Part shown: in pieces, positions 1 through 5,314 of the stretch
Numbering within the stretch: position 1 is the stretch's first letter
How the letters are laid out: the number at the start of each line of letters is the position of its first letter
NCBI GenBank assembly: GCA_030596465.1
Contig: JAUVJW010000151.1
Coordinates: 1 to 5,314, forward strand
Reading direction: 5' to 3'
DNA from: Candidatus Fermentibacteraceae bacterium
GTDB taxonomy: Bacteria; Fermentibacterota; Fermentibacteria; Fermentibacterales; JCC-6
Length of the DNA stretch: 5,314 bases
The notes under the pieces: generated by a model
The model's input: the letters and a program-made list of their open reading frames with translations, nothing else
Database searches by the model: none
What the model was told of the DNA's origin: nothing
Translations under genes and position numbers: made by a program

Positions 1-1421
1 ACTGCCTGATAACCTGATGGTATAACAATTAGTCCTATGAGAGAAACAGCAGACTTCAGTACATCGGGACCGGCAACAGCTGTTGATGTGAACATCTGCC
101 CATCAATGGAAACAGAGAACATCGCACGGTTCTCAAACAGAGTAATTATGATTTCTTCCACATGATCAGCAGCATGGATTCCCTCCATGATTCCTTCCGG
201 ATCCACCGCGCCTCCCATGAAACCCTCAGATGCTACTCCATTACCAAAGTAATCGCCTGCGGAAATACCATCAAGAATATCTTCAGGGTGAGTGTTCACT
301 GATACATAGAACACATCATCGGCAATGAAGTACCAGAAACTTTCTCCGCTTTCTCTAATTTCATAGACAGTTACATCATCGATTTCATCGCGATCCGCCT
401 CTGCAAAAGCGGAGACCATGTCAAGGGAAGACATAAATTTCTCAGAGTCTCTCAGAGATATCGCCATAATACCCTCTGCGCTCTCAAACTCATTGTACTC
501 GTCAAGCTCAAGCTCCTGAAGTGTTACGCAGAAATCACCCTCAAATACCGCAATAAACTCCTCAAGGGATTCAAACCCTATGAGAGGAAGAGCTGTTTCA
601 ACATCTTCAAGGTTAGTGGCTACCTCGCCATCCAGCAGATCCTCATACTCTTCTGCCAGCCAGTCCATGTCCAGAGTATATCTAACGGCAGCCATGGTGT
701 TCTCCGGGAATTTTATGTTATCGCTTTGAAGCCCTTCACCGGCCAGTCCTGTGTAGAGTTCAACTTCATCGTTATCTGTAATTACAGTAACTTTCAGAAC
801 GCTCTCATTGCTGTTACTGCTGAAGACACCGAAAATGGGAACTTCGGTAAGCTCTTCGGAGAAGAAAAAGCTTATACACGAATTGTCCAGCTCCGTGGCG
901 TTAATCATTGTAACAAAATCCTCATTTGAAGAGAGAGGTTCCTCCTCAAGAGCCTCCTCAAGGTCATCAAGAAGATCATCATCATCCCAGGCCACAACCA
1001 TTACCGTGTATTCCCCGGATGAGAAGAATTCTGTTTCGCCGAAATCGTTTTCCTCAACGAATTCCTCAAGTTTTTCTCCGTCTCCGCACGGAAGAAAGAA
1101 TGCCACAATTTTCTCATCCTCTGTGAGGGAAATAACACCGATCTCTCCATCCAGAATACCAAGCTCTTCTTTCCACTCATCCCAGTCAAATACATCTACA
1201 TTAAGATCAGTGTCCTCAATCTCTTCAATTGCATGCTCGGGAAGATTATCCTCAAGAGCCTCAAGAATACCGGCTATGTCCATGGTCTCAGGATTTATTG
1301 TTATGTACATGTCGTACCCACGAGGCATCTGCCCCAGAAGTACTGATCCTCCCCCGCCTCCGAAACACCCCGAAACAGCCACCAGCAACACGGCAACCAA
1401 TGCCATCATGAAATACTTCAC
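1..1421 (-). CDS. Acidic predicted lipoprotein, DUF3352/DUF4836-like, C-terminus cut by window edge
   Basis: The frame is open for 473 codons from a GTG at 1421 to the window edge with no stop, so the protein continues outside. The GTG is chosen because AGGAGG (1428-1433) sits 6 bases upstream; the next in-frame ATG (1409) would be 18 bases away. Residues 1-18 form a lipoprotein signal peptide (K2, hydrophobic 4-16, lipobox V16-S17-G18-C19), followed by a Gly-rich linker at 21-25, so the mature protein should be lipid-anchored at C19 outside the cytoplasm. The body is strikingly acidic, with D146-D149 and E/D-rich 152-161. Two loosely similar modules appear (about 75-125 and 285-336), each with a Gly-Asp/Glu strand followed by a strand and a helix containing D/G-x-E-K. 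This resembles the general pattern of DUF3352/DUF4836 surface proteins, a resemblance judged by eye only. Residues 457-468 are hydrophobic. Function unknown. It lies downstream of the membrane glycosyltransferase-like gene with a 194-bp gap, so co-transcription is possible but not shown. Confidence 0.85.
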   Translation of the reverse strand, partial: MKYFMMALVAVLLVAVSGCFGGGGGSVLLGQMPRGYDMYITINPETMDIAGILEALEDNLPEHAIEEIEDTDLNVDVFDWDEWKEELGILDGEIGVISLTEDEKIVAFFLPCGDGEKLEEFVEENDFGETEFFSSGEYTVMVVAWDDDDLLDDLEEALEEEPLSSNEDFVTMINATELDNSCISFFFSEELTEVPIFGVFSSNSNESVLKVTVITDNDEVELYTGLAGEGLQSDNIKFPENTMAAVRYTLDMDWLAEEYEDLLDGEVATNLEDVETALPLIGFESLEEFIAVFEGDFCVTLQELELDEYNEFESAEGIMAISLRDSEKFMSSLDMVSAFAEADRDEIDDVTVYEIRESGESFWYFIADDVFYVSVNTHPEDILDGISAGDYFGNGVASEGFMGGAVDPEGIMEGIHAADHVEEIIITLFENRAMFSVSIDGQMFTSTAVAGPDVLKSAVSLIGLIVIPSGYQA

Positions 1422-1427
1422 AGTTTT

Positions 1428-1433
1428 CCTCCT
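1428..1433 (-). promoter_or_regulatory. Ribosome binding site deciding the GTG start of the lipoprotein
   Basis: On the minus strand the sequence reads AAGGAGG, then six bases AAAACT, then GTG. This full-strength Shine-Dalgarno at ideal spacing selects the GTG at 1421 over the ATG codons at 1409 and 1406, and keeps the charged K2 in the signal peptide. Confidence 0.85.
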
Positions 1434-1489
1434 TCGTTTGTTTACCCGAAACCATACATATCACCAACGACCTGCAAATAACCAGATTT

Positions 1490-1567
1490 TTAACCTTGCA
1501 CAGAGACAGAAAATACAACTGCCTTCTTATCCGGAATGACAAACAAAGCCATCACAAAATATTTCAC
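1490..1567 (-). pseudogene. Remnant of a duplicated lipoprotein start (25 codons)
   Basis: A GTG at 1567 preceded by GGGAGAG and the same six-base spacer AAAACT opens a 25-codon frame ending in TAA at 1490-1492. Its first residues, MKYFVMALF, nearly copy MKYFMMALV of the lipoprotein 146 bases downstream, and several codon differences are synonymous (AAA/AAG, TTT/TTC, GCT/GCA). After about residue 9 the similarity is lost: there is no lipobox, and the frame stops after VSVQG. The simplest reading is the 5' end of a tandem paralogue whose body was deleted or decayed. A functional leader peptide is an alternative, because the ribosome-binding site is still serviceable. What is seen is the repeat and the short frame; the duplication history is inferred. 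Confidence 0.5.
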
Positions 1568-1574
1568 AGTTTTC
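1548..1574 (-). repeat. Direct repeat of the lipoprotein translation start (mate at 1402-1428)
   Basis: These 27 bases match 1402-1428 at 24 positions in the same orientation, covering the GTG start, codons 2-6 and the AAAACT spacer. Weaker similarity runs on for about 13 bases into the coding side and, with a small indel, into the ribosome-binding site. The offset between copies is 146 bases. Confidence 0.75.
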
Positions 1575-1615
1575 TCTCCCTGTTTCGATTAACTATTCAA
1601 TTTTCACAAAAGGTC

Positions 1616-3079
1616 TTACCTGTAAATCAGCAGACTTATTCCATCAGGAAGATCTTTCGAAAAAACATAAAGTTTCTCTCTCAATGAAACCGGCGACGCC
1701 CAGGGCGCGACAAGAAAATCAACGCCTCCACTGACACACACCACAAGAGGTGGGCTGATCTCCATTCTGGCCACATGAGTCCAGTGTTGTATGCCGGGAA
1801 GCTCATCTCTGTAAACAATTGCGGTATTCACTCCGTTTGCCATGGCCACTGAATCAATCCACGCTGGATCAAAAGCACCCTGAAGAGCTGCCGGTGTGGC
1901 AAGCCCCCACAGATCGAGCACATACTCATCATACCCCACTGAAACCAGCCCCAGATCATTTACCGCTACAGGCTCACGCAACCAGTTGTGAACAAACCTT
2001 CTCATCTGATACTGCTGCTGGTAAATATTACTGGATGCATCTTGAATCTTTGAGTAACCACTAATGTAATCAGCGCTTAAAATAACCAGGAGAACCCCGG
2101 CTGGAATACAGTATTTACTGAGCAGCCTCCGGTACAAATGAAAAGTAATTAAAACAGAAAATGTCCACATGTAAACACCATACCGGTGAAACCATCCTGA
2201 CCTGCCAACCAAAAGGTGCAGAATTACAGAAACCACAACGGCACCTGCAAGGAGCTTCTCAATTCTGCTCCTTTTCCCACTGAAAAGTACAAGTGCGAAT
2301 GGGATCAAAAGCAACAGTTGAACCATACCTCTGAAGCTCTTAACAGAACTGGAAAAATTGCCCAGAATTGAAGCCATGCTGCCGGAACCACTCACAACAG
2401 CAGATTTGGCGTTAACTGAAGCAGGCATTGGATTCAAACCAAGACTAATCAAAAACAGAGAGAAAGCCCCAAGCAGAACAACTGTAATAACAAAAATCAG
2501 CAATGCTTTCTTCTTCTCTCCCGCGGCAAACAAAAAAAGCAGAACGGGAAGTGAAACAGCCAGACATTCGTACCTTATCAAGGGTGCGGCAATCAAAGAA
2601 ATCAACAGCCATGGAGATACCTTTCGATTTTCAGAAAAATTCGATACACCAATTGCAATTACCGTTACCAGCAATAGCTGAAGGCTGTGCTCCATACCTG
2701 TAAATACCAGCCCTACCAGATTAAAGGCGTAAATAGATACAACGGTTAAAAACATCCCTGCCCGACCATAGAAGCGGTAAAGAAGAAAAACTGTAAGCAG
2801 AGCGAAAATACTGTTCAACAAAAGTGGAATAAGATAGAAAACAGAGGTAGCAGAAAAAGGAACCAGCAAAAAAGGCCACAGCACAGAAGAAGACGGCGCG
2901 GTAGATTCGTCACGGTTTATCCCGTAATGCCCACGGGCTATGTTTTCAGAGAGAGACATGTGAATGTAGGGGTCATCAAGTGAATACACAAAATGGCCAT
3001 CATTCGCCTTCATTGAAAGAATGACAGGAACCATAAGAGCTACGAGAAAAACCACGGCCGGGATGAGTGCTTTTTTCAT
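1616..3079 (-). CDS. Polytopic membrane protein, GT-C glycosyltransferase-like
   Basis: A 487-residue integral membrane protein. The start at ATG 3079 is chosen because AAGGGGAG lies just upstream and a hydrophobic first segment (about 4-22) follows directly; the frame stays open further upstream, but the next ATG (3112) has no Shine-Dalgarno and would put a charged stretch before the membrane segment. After the first segment comes an external loop with D35-D36-P-Y-I-H40, the place where GT-C enzymes (ArnT, PMT, family 39) carry catalytic or metal-binding acidic residues, then a Ser-rich APSSS-x-LWP stretch at 61-69. Roughly 8-10 further hydrophobic segments run to about residue 350. The last 120 or so residues are probably extracytoplasmic, with N373-D-L-G376 and V-L-D-L-W-G-L near 387-393, a pattern common in the soluble tails of such proteins. 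A lipid-linked sugar donor and an envelope acceptor are expected from the family; the substrate is unknown. It is divergent from the hydrogenase-maturation genes. Confidence 0.8.
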   Translation of the reverse strand: MKKALIPAVVFLVALMVPVILSMKANDGHFVYSLDDPYIHMSLSENIARGHYGINRDESTAPSSSVLWPFLLVPFSATSVFYLIPLLLNSIFALLTVFLLYRFYGRAGMFLTVVSIYAFNLVGLVFTGMEHSLQLLLVTVIAIGVSNFSENRKVSPWLLISLIAAPLIRYECLAVSLPVLLFLFAAGEKKKALLIFVITVVLLGAFSLFLISLGLNPMPASVNAKSAVVSGSGSMASILGNFSSSVKSFRGMVQLLLLIPFALVLFSGKRSRIEKLLAGAVVVSVILHLLVGRSGWFHRYGVYMWTFSVLITFHLYRRLLSKYCIPAGVLLVILSADYISGYSKIQDASSNIYQQQYQMRRFVHNWLREPVAVNDLGLVSVGYDEYVLDLWGLATPAALQGAFDPAWIDSVAMANGVNTAIVYRDELPGIQHWTHVARMEISPPLVVCVSGGVDFLVAPWASPVSLREKLYVFSKDLPDGISLLIYR

Positions 3080-3081
3080 TT

Positions 3082-3089
3082 CTCCCCTT
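3082..3089 (-). promoter_or_regulatory. Ribosome binding site for the GT-C-like gene
   Basis: The minus strand reads AAGGGGAG, then AA, then ATG (3079). The motif is purine-rich and supports this start over the in-frame ATG at 3112, although the distance from the last G is short. Confidence 0.6.
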
Positions 3090-3129
3090 AGATATCCCCG
3101 AATATAGAACATTGAGTCAAACTGCGGGG

Positions 3130-3161
3130 TTGACCGACTGTGATTTATTTCACAGTATAGA
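3130..3161 (+). promoter_or_regulatory. Candidate promoter for the TM1266-like/hydG unit, with a 20-bp spacer
   Basis: TTGACC (3130-3135, 5 of 6 to the sigma-70 -35 consensus) and TATAGA (3156-3161, 4 of 6 to the -10) are separated by 20 bases, longer than the usual 17. The spacer is almost exactly filled by the perfect palindrome at 3137-3156. Transcription would start near 3168, giving a leader of about 100 bases. An alternative -10 at normal spacing (CAGTAT, 3153-3158) is poorer. This is motif reading only. Confidence 0.4.
3137..3156. promoter_or_regulatory. Perfect 20-bp palindromic operator, TGTGA-N6-TCACA type
   Basis: ACTGTGA, six bases, TCACAGT: a perfect 7-bp inverted repeat. The TGTGA-N6-TCACA core fits CRP-family sites. 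It also fits the redox repressor Rex, whose consensus TTGTGAA-N4-TTCACAA has the same half-site spacing; here the right half TTCACA matches and the left half differs at one base (TGTGAT). Because the neighbouring genes mature a hydrogenase, NADH-sensing Rex is attractive. It sits between the candidate -35 and -10 of the plus-strand unit, as a repressor site would, and could also affect the divergent gene starting at 3079. The protein that binds it is not in the window. Confidence 0.65.
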
Positions 3162-3175
3162 GAAGCTAAGATAAG

Positions 3176-3190
3176 GGTGTTTAGAACACC
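3176..3190 (+). promoter_or_regulatory. Leader hairpin 1 (GGTGTT-TAG-AACACC)
   Basis: A perfect 6-bp inverted repeat with a 3-base centre, near the 5' end of the presumed leader. Its 3' arm (ACACCT, 3186-3191) is also complementary to AGGTGT (3259-3264), which contains the Shine-Dalgarno of the TM1266-like gene, so an alternative long-range pairing is possible. As DNA it could equally be a dimeric repressor site. Confidence 0.45.
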
Positions 3191-3197
3191 TGATTCG

Positions 3198-3230
3198 GGG
3201 CAATTAACAAGTAAGTTGTTTAATTTGCCC
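3198..3230 (+). promoter_or_regulatory. Leader hairpin 2 (13 bp with two single-base bulges)
   Basis: GGGC-AATT-AACAA (3198-3210) pairs with TTGTT-AATT-GCCC (3216-3230) around the loop GTAAG, with bulged T at 3221 and 3226. The basal GCCC (3227-3230) is also part of the 5' arm of hairpin 3, so the two full stems cannot both form, although the upper nine pairs could coexist with hairpin 3. Confidence 0.5.
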
Positions 3231-3250
3231 GTACCTTTGTGTACGGGTTT
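3228..3250 (+). terminator. Leader hairpin 3, attenuator-like (weak U tract)
   Basis: CCCGTAC (3228-3234) and GTACGGG (3241-3247) form a perfect 7-bp stem with a 6-base loop, followed by TTTCT. The GC-rich stem suits an intrinsic terminator, but three T then C-T is a poor U tract, so full termination is doubtful. It lies just before the Shine-Dalgarno of the regulator gene, where a conditional attenuator would be expected. Confidence 0.4.
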
Positions 3251-3256
3251 CTGATT

Positions 3257-3263
3257 GAAGGTG
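3257..3263 (+). promoter_or_regulatory. Ribosome binding site favouring a TTG start at 3272
   Basis: GAAGGTG lies 8 bases before TTG (3272-3274), the codon where similarity to the TM1266 family begins (D-S-R-L-G-F). The upstream in-frame GTG (3239) lacks any Shine-Dalgarno and lies inside the loop of hairpin 3, so it is unlikely to be used. Confidence 0.55.
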
Positions 3264-3271
3264 TCATTTCT

Positions 3272-3571
3272 TTGGACAGTAGACTGGGTTTCATTGGAAT
3301 AATCGTTGAGAACCGAAGCGCACATGCGTCAGAGGTGAACAGCCTGCTGTCGCAGTATGCTGAACTCATCATTTCAAGAACCGGTATTCCGCACACCCGG
3401 AGGGGTTGTGCTGTAATCAGCCTCATTGTGGATGCCACTACTGATGAAATTGGAGAACTGAGCGGCAAACTCGGTTCAATATCCGGTGTATCAGTAAAAT
3501 CCATGCTGTCAAAATCGCAGAAACGACAACTGACAGGAGGAGATAATGCCACTTCCGGAAATCAACACTGA
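3272..3571 (+). CDS. TM1266-like iron-only hydrogenase system regulator (ACT-like fold)
   Basis: A 99-residue protein from a TTG start chosen by the preceding GAAGGTG and by the usual family N-terminus. The core at residues 4-80 carries the family signature: R4-L-G-F-I-G-I-I-V-E-N-R15, then a helix (about 19-32), I-I-S-R-T-G-I-P (33-40), I49-S-L-I-V-D54 with T-D-E-I-G (57-61), and a final S-G-V-S-V-K-S strand (71-77). This fits the small beta-alpha-beta-beta-alpha-beta, ACT/NikR-C-like domain proteins named after Thermotoga TM1266 and found beside [FeFe]-hydrogenase maturation genes. They are called regulators by context; no DNA-binding domain is visible, so a ligand- or partner-binding role is as likely. 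The last 20 residues are a polar tail that overlaps the start of hydG by 26 bases, and hydG's Shine-Dalgarno lies inside this gene, so translation is probably coupled. Confidence 0.85.
   Translation: MDSRLGFIGIIVENRSAHASEVNSLLSQYAELIISRTGIPHTRRGCAVISLIVDATTDEIGELSGKLGSISGVSVKSMLSKSQKRQLTGGDNATSGNQH
3535..3540 (+). promoter_or_regulatory. Ribosome binding site of hydG, inside the preceding gene
   Basis: AGGAGG five bases before ATG 3546, within the coding sequence of the TM1266-like gene. It fixes the hydG start and makes translational coupling likely. Confidence 0.85.
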
Positions 3572-4964
3572 CGGACTTAAAAGTTTCATTCCCACTGAAA
3601 AGATCGAATTCCTTCTTAAAAACACCGCAAATCCAGATAAAAAATTGGTTCGGAAAATCATTGCAAAATCTCTCAGCAAGCAGCGTCTTGAACCCGAGGA
3701 GATGGCTGTTCTCATCAATACTGCTGACCCAAAGCTGGTGGAAGAGATCAAGCAGGGAGCCCGGGATCTCAAGACAAATGTTTACGGTAACAGAATTGTA
3801 CTATTTGCCCCGTTGTACATCGGTAACGAATGTGTGAATGACTGCACATACTGCGGGTTCAGAAAATCAAATACCGAAACCCTCCGAAAAACACTCACCA
3901 TGGATGAACTGGGTGCCGAAATAGAGGCTCTTGAAGACAGAGGACACAAGCGTTTGATACTGGTGTACGGTGAACACCCCATGTACGATGCTCAATTCAT
4001 TCACGATACTGTTAAAAAAGCATACTCTGTTCACAAGGGCCAGGGTGAAATCCGCCGGGTGAACATTAATGCGGCACCACTGGACGAAGAGGGATTCAAG
4101 CTGGTCAAGTCGGCCGGTATCGGAACTTATCAGGTTTTCATGGAAACCTACCATGAACCCACTTACAAAACCGTTCACCCTTCCGGCCTGAAATCCGATT
4201 ATCTCTGGAGACTTCACGGACTTGACAGAGCCTTCCGTGCCGGCATCGATGATATCGGCATAGGAGCCCTGCTCGGTCTGCATGACTGGAAATTCGAAGT
4301 AATGGGTCTTCTTTATCACACGATTCATTTTGAAGAAACTTTCGGTGTAGGCCCACACACCATCTCCTTTCCCAGGATAGAACCAGCCCAGGGCAGCGAA
4401 CTCACAGAAAACATCCCATACAAGGTTAGCGATGAAGACTTCACAAAACTCGTTGCTATCCTCAGGCTAACAGTACCCTACACAGGTCTTATTCTCACCT
4501 GTCGTGAATCTGTAAAAATCAGAAATGAGGTAATTGCCTTCGGTGTAAGTCAGATTGATGCCGGCTCCGACATTGGAGTGGGCGCTTATGCCACATTAGA
4601 TCCGGAATCCGCAAAGAAAAGCCAGTTCGTTCTTGCCGATGGCAGAAGCCTGGATCAGGTTATAGGTGAACTAGCTTATGCAGGATATCTTCCAAGTTTC
4701 TGTACAGCTTGCTACAGGGTTGGAAGAACCGGTGAACACTTCATGGAATTTGCGATTCCCGGATTTGTCAAAAGGTACTGCACACCCAACGCCATTCTTA
4801 CGCTTCTCGAGTACCTGAACGATTACGCAACTCCGGACACAAGAGAAAAGGGGCTCAAACAGATAAAATCTGAGCTTAAGGCAATGGCCGAAGGCGAGGC
4901 AAAAAACCTACTGACAGAAAAAATAGATGCGGTAAACAATGGCAAGAGGGATCTTTATTACTGA
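3546..4964 (+). CDS. hydG: HydG, [FeFe]-hydrogenase H-cluster radical SAM maturase
   Basis: A full-length 472-residue HydG, the usual family size. HydG is a cytoplasmic radical-SAM enzyme that cleaves tyrosine to p-cresol, CO and cyanide and builds an Fe(CO)2(CN) unit for the H-cluster. The radical-SAM cluster motif CX3CX2C is C96, C100, C103 (C-V-N-D-C-T-Y-C-G-F). The C-terminal CX2CX22C motif that binds the second, auxiliary Fe-S cluster is intact at C386, C389 and C412, which separates HydG from HydE and from the related thiamine enzyme ThiH. Other family-typical stretches are V140-Y-G-E-H-P145, N173-I-N-A-A-P178 and G269-P-H-T-I-S-F-P-R277; H271 is a candidate for the histidine that helps hold the labile fifth iron, by family analogy. 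No frameshift or missing key residue is seen. It overlaps the TM1266-like gene by 26 bases. HydE, HydF and the hydrogenase are not in the window; nothing convincing follows within 350 bases, so hydG probably ends this transcript. Confidence 0.97.
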   Translation: MPLPEINTDGLKSFIPTEKIEFLLKNTANPDKKLVRKIIAKSLSKQRLEPEEMAVLINTADPKLVEEIKQGARDLKTNVYGNRIVLFAPLYIGNECVNDCTYCGFRKSNTETLRKTLTMDELGAEIEALEDRGHKRLILVYGEHPMYDAQFIHDTVKKAYSVHKGQGEIRRVNINAAPLDEEGFKLVKSAGIGTYQVFMETYHEPTYKTVHPSGLKSDYLWRLHGLDRAFRAGIDDIGIGALLGLHDWKFEVMGLLYHTIHFEETFGVGPHTISFPRIEPAQGSELTENIPYKVSDEDFTKLVAILRLTVPYTGLILTCRESVKIRNEVIAFGVSQIDAGSDIGVGAYATLDPESAKKSQFVLADGRSLDQVIGELAYAGYLPSFCTACYRVGRTGEHFMEFAIPGFVKRYCTPNAILTLLEYLNDYATPDTREKGLKQIKSELKAMAEGEAKNLLTEKIDAVNNGKRDLYY

Positions 4965-5061
4965 TTCACCGTGTTCTTACAACATAAGGCCTACTCAATT
5001 ATTCCGCCTTCATGCTACTTATAACGGTATTTCAATTAGAATCTCCCTGCCTTAATAGATA

Positions 5062-5096
5062 TCCACTAACCCACCGTATACCAGTGGATTAGTGGA
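5062..5096. repeat. Strong imperfect hairpin downstream of hydG
   Basis: TCCACTAA (5062-5069) pairs with TTAGTGGA (5089-5096), then a C-A mismatch (5070/5088), then CCAC (5071-5074) with GTGG (5084-5087) around a 9-base loop: 12 pairs with one mismatch. Neither flank carries a T run in the right place, so it is not a canonical intrinsic terminator, but it could end or protect the hydG transcript, about 100 bases past the stop. Each arm also contains a near direct repeat of TCCACT/CCCAC, suggesting it grew by short duplication or marks a recombination or repeat-element end. Confidence 0.6.
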
Positions 5097-5160
5097 CAGA
5101 TATTAACCTCCATCATCGGGTGAGTTCCCGTTGACGCAGCTAAACACACTTCACATGTTA

Positions 5161-5241
5161 ATTGAGAAAGATACATTCTTGAGATATGCTGACTGCAGTA
5201 GAATCATCGTTCAGCTTGTATTCTGTTCTGGCTTTCTCAAT
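5161..5241. repeat. 10-bp perfect inverted repeat with 61-base spacer
   Basis: ATTGAGAAAG (5161-5170) and CTTTCTCAAT (5232-5241) are exact reverse complements. Between them GCTGA and TCAGC, 23 bases into the second half, can form a smaller inner stem, so the segment could fold as a branched structure of about 80 bases. It may be a small structured RNA, the ends of a tiny miniature element, or chance. Confidence 0.3.
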
Positions 5242-5314
5242 CTAAATATTCCAGACAAAAGCTCAAATATCCCTTCGCTACCCCTCTGCCAAATCCTCGA
5301 ACAATCTCAAACCA

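Larger units (their letters stand above)
4965..5314. other. Non-coding stretch downstream of hydG
   Basis: I see no convincing gene in these 350 bases on either strand. No canonical terminator with a U tract follows hydG directly. The stretch holds a strong imperfect hairpin (5062-5096) and a 10-bp inverted repeat (5161-5170 with 5232-5241), annotated separately. On the minus strand a 25-codon open frame enters from the right edge and stops at 5237-5239; it is too short to call. Confidence 0.6.

Noticed and set aside
808..1539. Long plus-strand open frame of 243 codons, rich in serine
   Set aside because: It is antisense to the lipoprotein gene. The Ser richness is the mirror of the many GAG/GAA/GAT codons on the minus strand. 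It has no convincing ribosome-binding site and no recognisable domain.
3239..3271. GTG at 3239 as the start of the TM1266-like gene
   Set aside because: No Shine-Dalgarno precedes it, it lies in the loop of a hairpin, and the extra 11 residues are outside the family's conserved start.
3080..3325. 82-codon N-terminal extension of the GT-C-like protein
   Set aside because: It would run through the operator and leader region, has no Shine-Dalgarno, and puts a polar stretch before the first membrane segment. The ATG at 3079 has AAGGGGAG directly upstream.
3220..3552. Minus-strand open frame of 110 codons opposite the regulator gene
   Set aside because: It is antisense to the TM1266-like gene with no independent support; the plus-strand frame matches a known family.
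3867..4358. Minus-strand open frame of 163 codons
   Set aside because: It is a shadow inside hydG, whose identity is secured by both cysteine motifs.
5117..5130. CGGG-N6-CCCG inverted repeat as a terminator
   Set aside because: The stem is only 4 bp and is followed by two T only; expected by chance in a stretch this long.
1..5314. CRISPR array, tRNA/rRNA gene, insertion sequence or phage gene
   Set aside because: No regularly spaced repeats, tRNA-like cloverleaf, rRNA signature or transposase/integrase motif was seen.

Overview
The window suggests an anaerobic, hydrogen-metabolising (probably fermentative) bacterium. It encodes HydG, the radical-SAM enzyme that makes the CO and cyanide ligands of the [FeFe]-hydrogenase H-cluster, preceded by the small TM1266-type regulator that often accompanies [FeFe]-hydrogenase genes. 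The DNA has moderate GC by eye, genes use ATG, GTG and TTG starts with clear purine-rich Shine-Dalgarno sites, and one gene is a lipoprotein with a standard bacterial lipobox. I cannot name a phylum from this alone.

Layout. (i) 1-1421, minus strand: a very acidic lipoprotein, cut by the left edge so its C-terminus is missing. (ii) 1422-1615: a short gap holding a 25-codon minus-strand remnant (1490-1567) whose ribosome-binding site and first codons copy the start of the lipoprotein gene. (iii) 1616-3079, minus strand: a 487-residue polytopic membrane protein resembling GT-C glycosyltransferases. (iv) 3080-3271: a divergent regulatory region, unusually rich in inverted repeats. A perfect 20-bp palindrome (TGTGA-N6-TCACA type) sits exactly between a good -35 and a fair -10, and three more hairpins follow in the presumed leader of the hydrogenase-maturation transcript. 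(v) 3272-3571 and 3546-4964, plus strand: the TM1266-like regulator and hydG, overlapping by 26 bases and so probably translationally coupled. (vi) 4965-5314: 350 bases with no convincing gene, holding a strong imperfect hairpin and a 10-bp inverted repeat.

How the parts may work together. The two plus-strand genes form a small hydrogenase-maturation unit. The enzymes normally needed with HydG (HydE, HydF) and the hydrogenase itself are not in the window, so they must lie elsewhere. The minus-strand pair (membrane glycosyltransferase-like protein, then lipoprotein) has no evident tie to hydrogenase and looks like ordinary envelope genes sharing a divergent control region. The most interesting feature is that control region: the palindrome fits a Rex- or CRP-like operator, or a MerR-type promoter, and the leader hairpins partly compete with one another and with the regulator's Shine-Dalgarno site. 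That is compatible with a post-initiation switch I do not recognise as a known riboswitch class.
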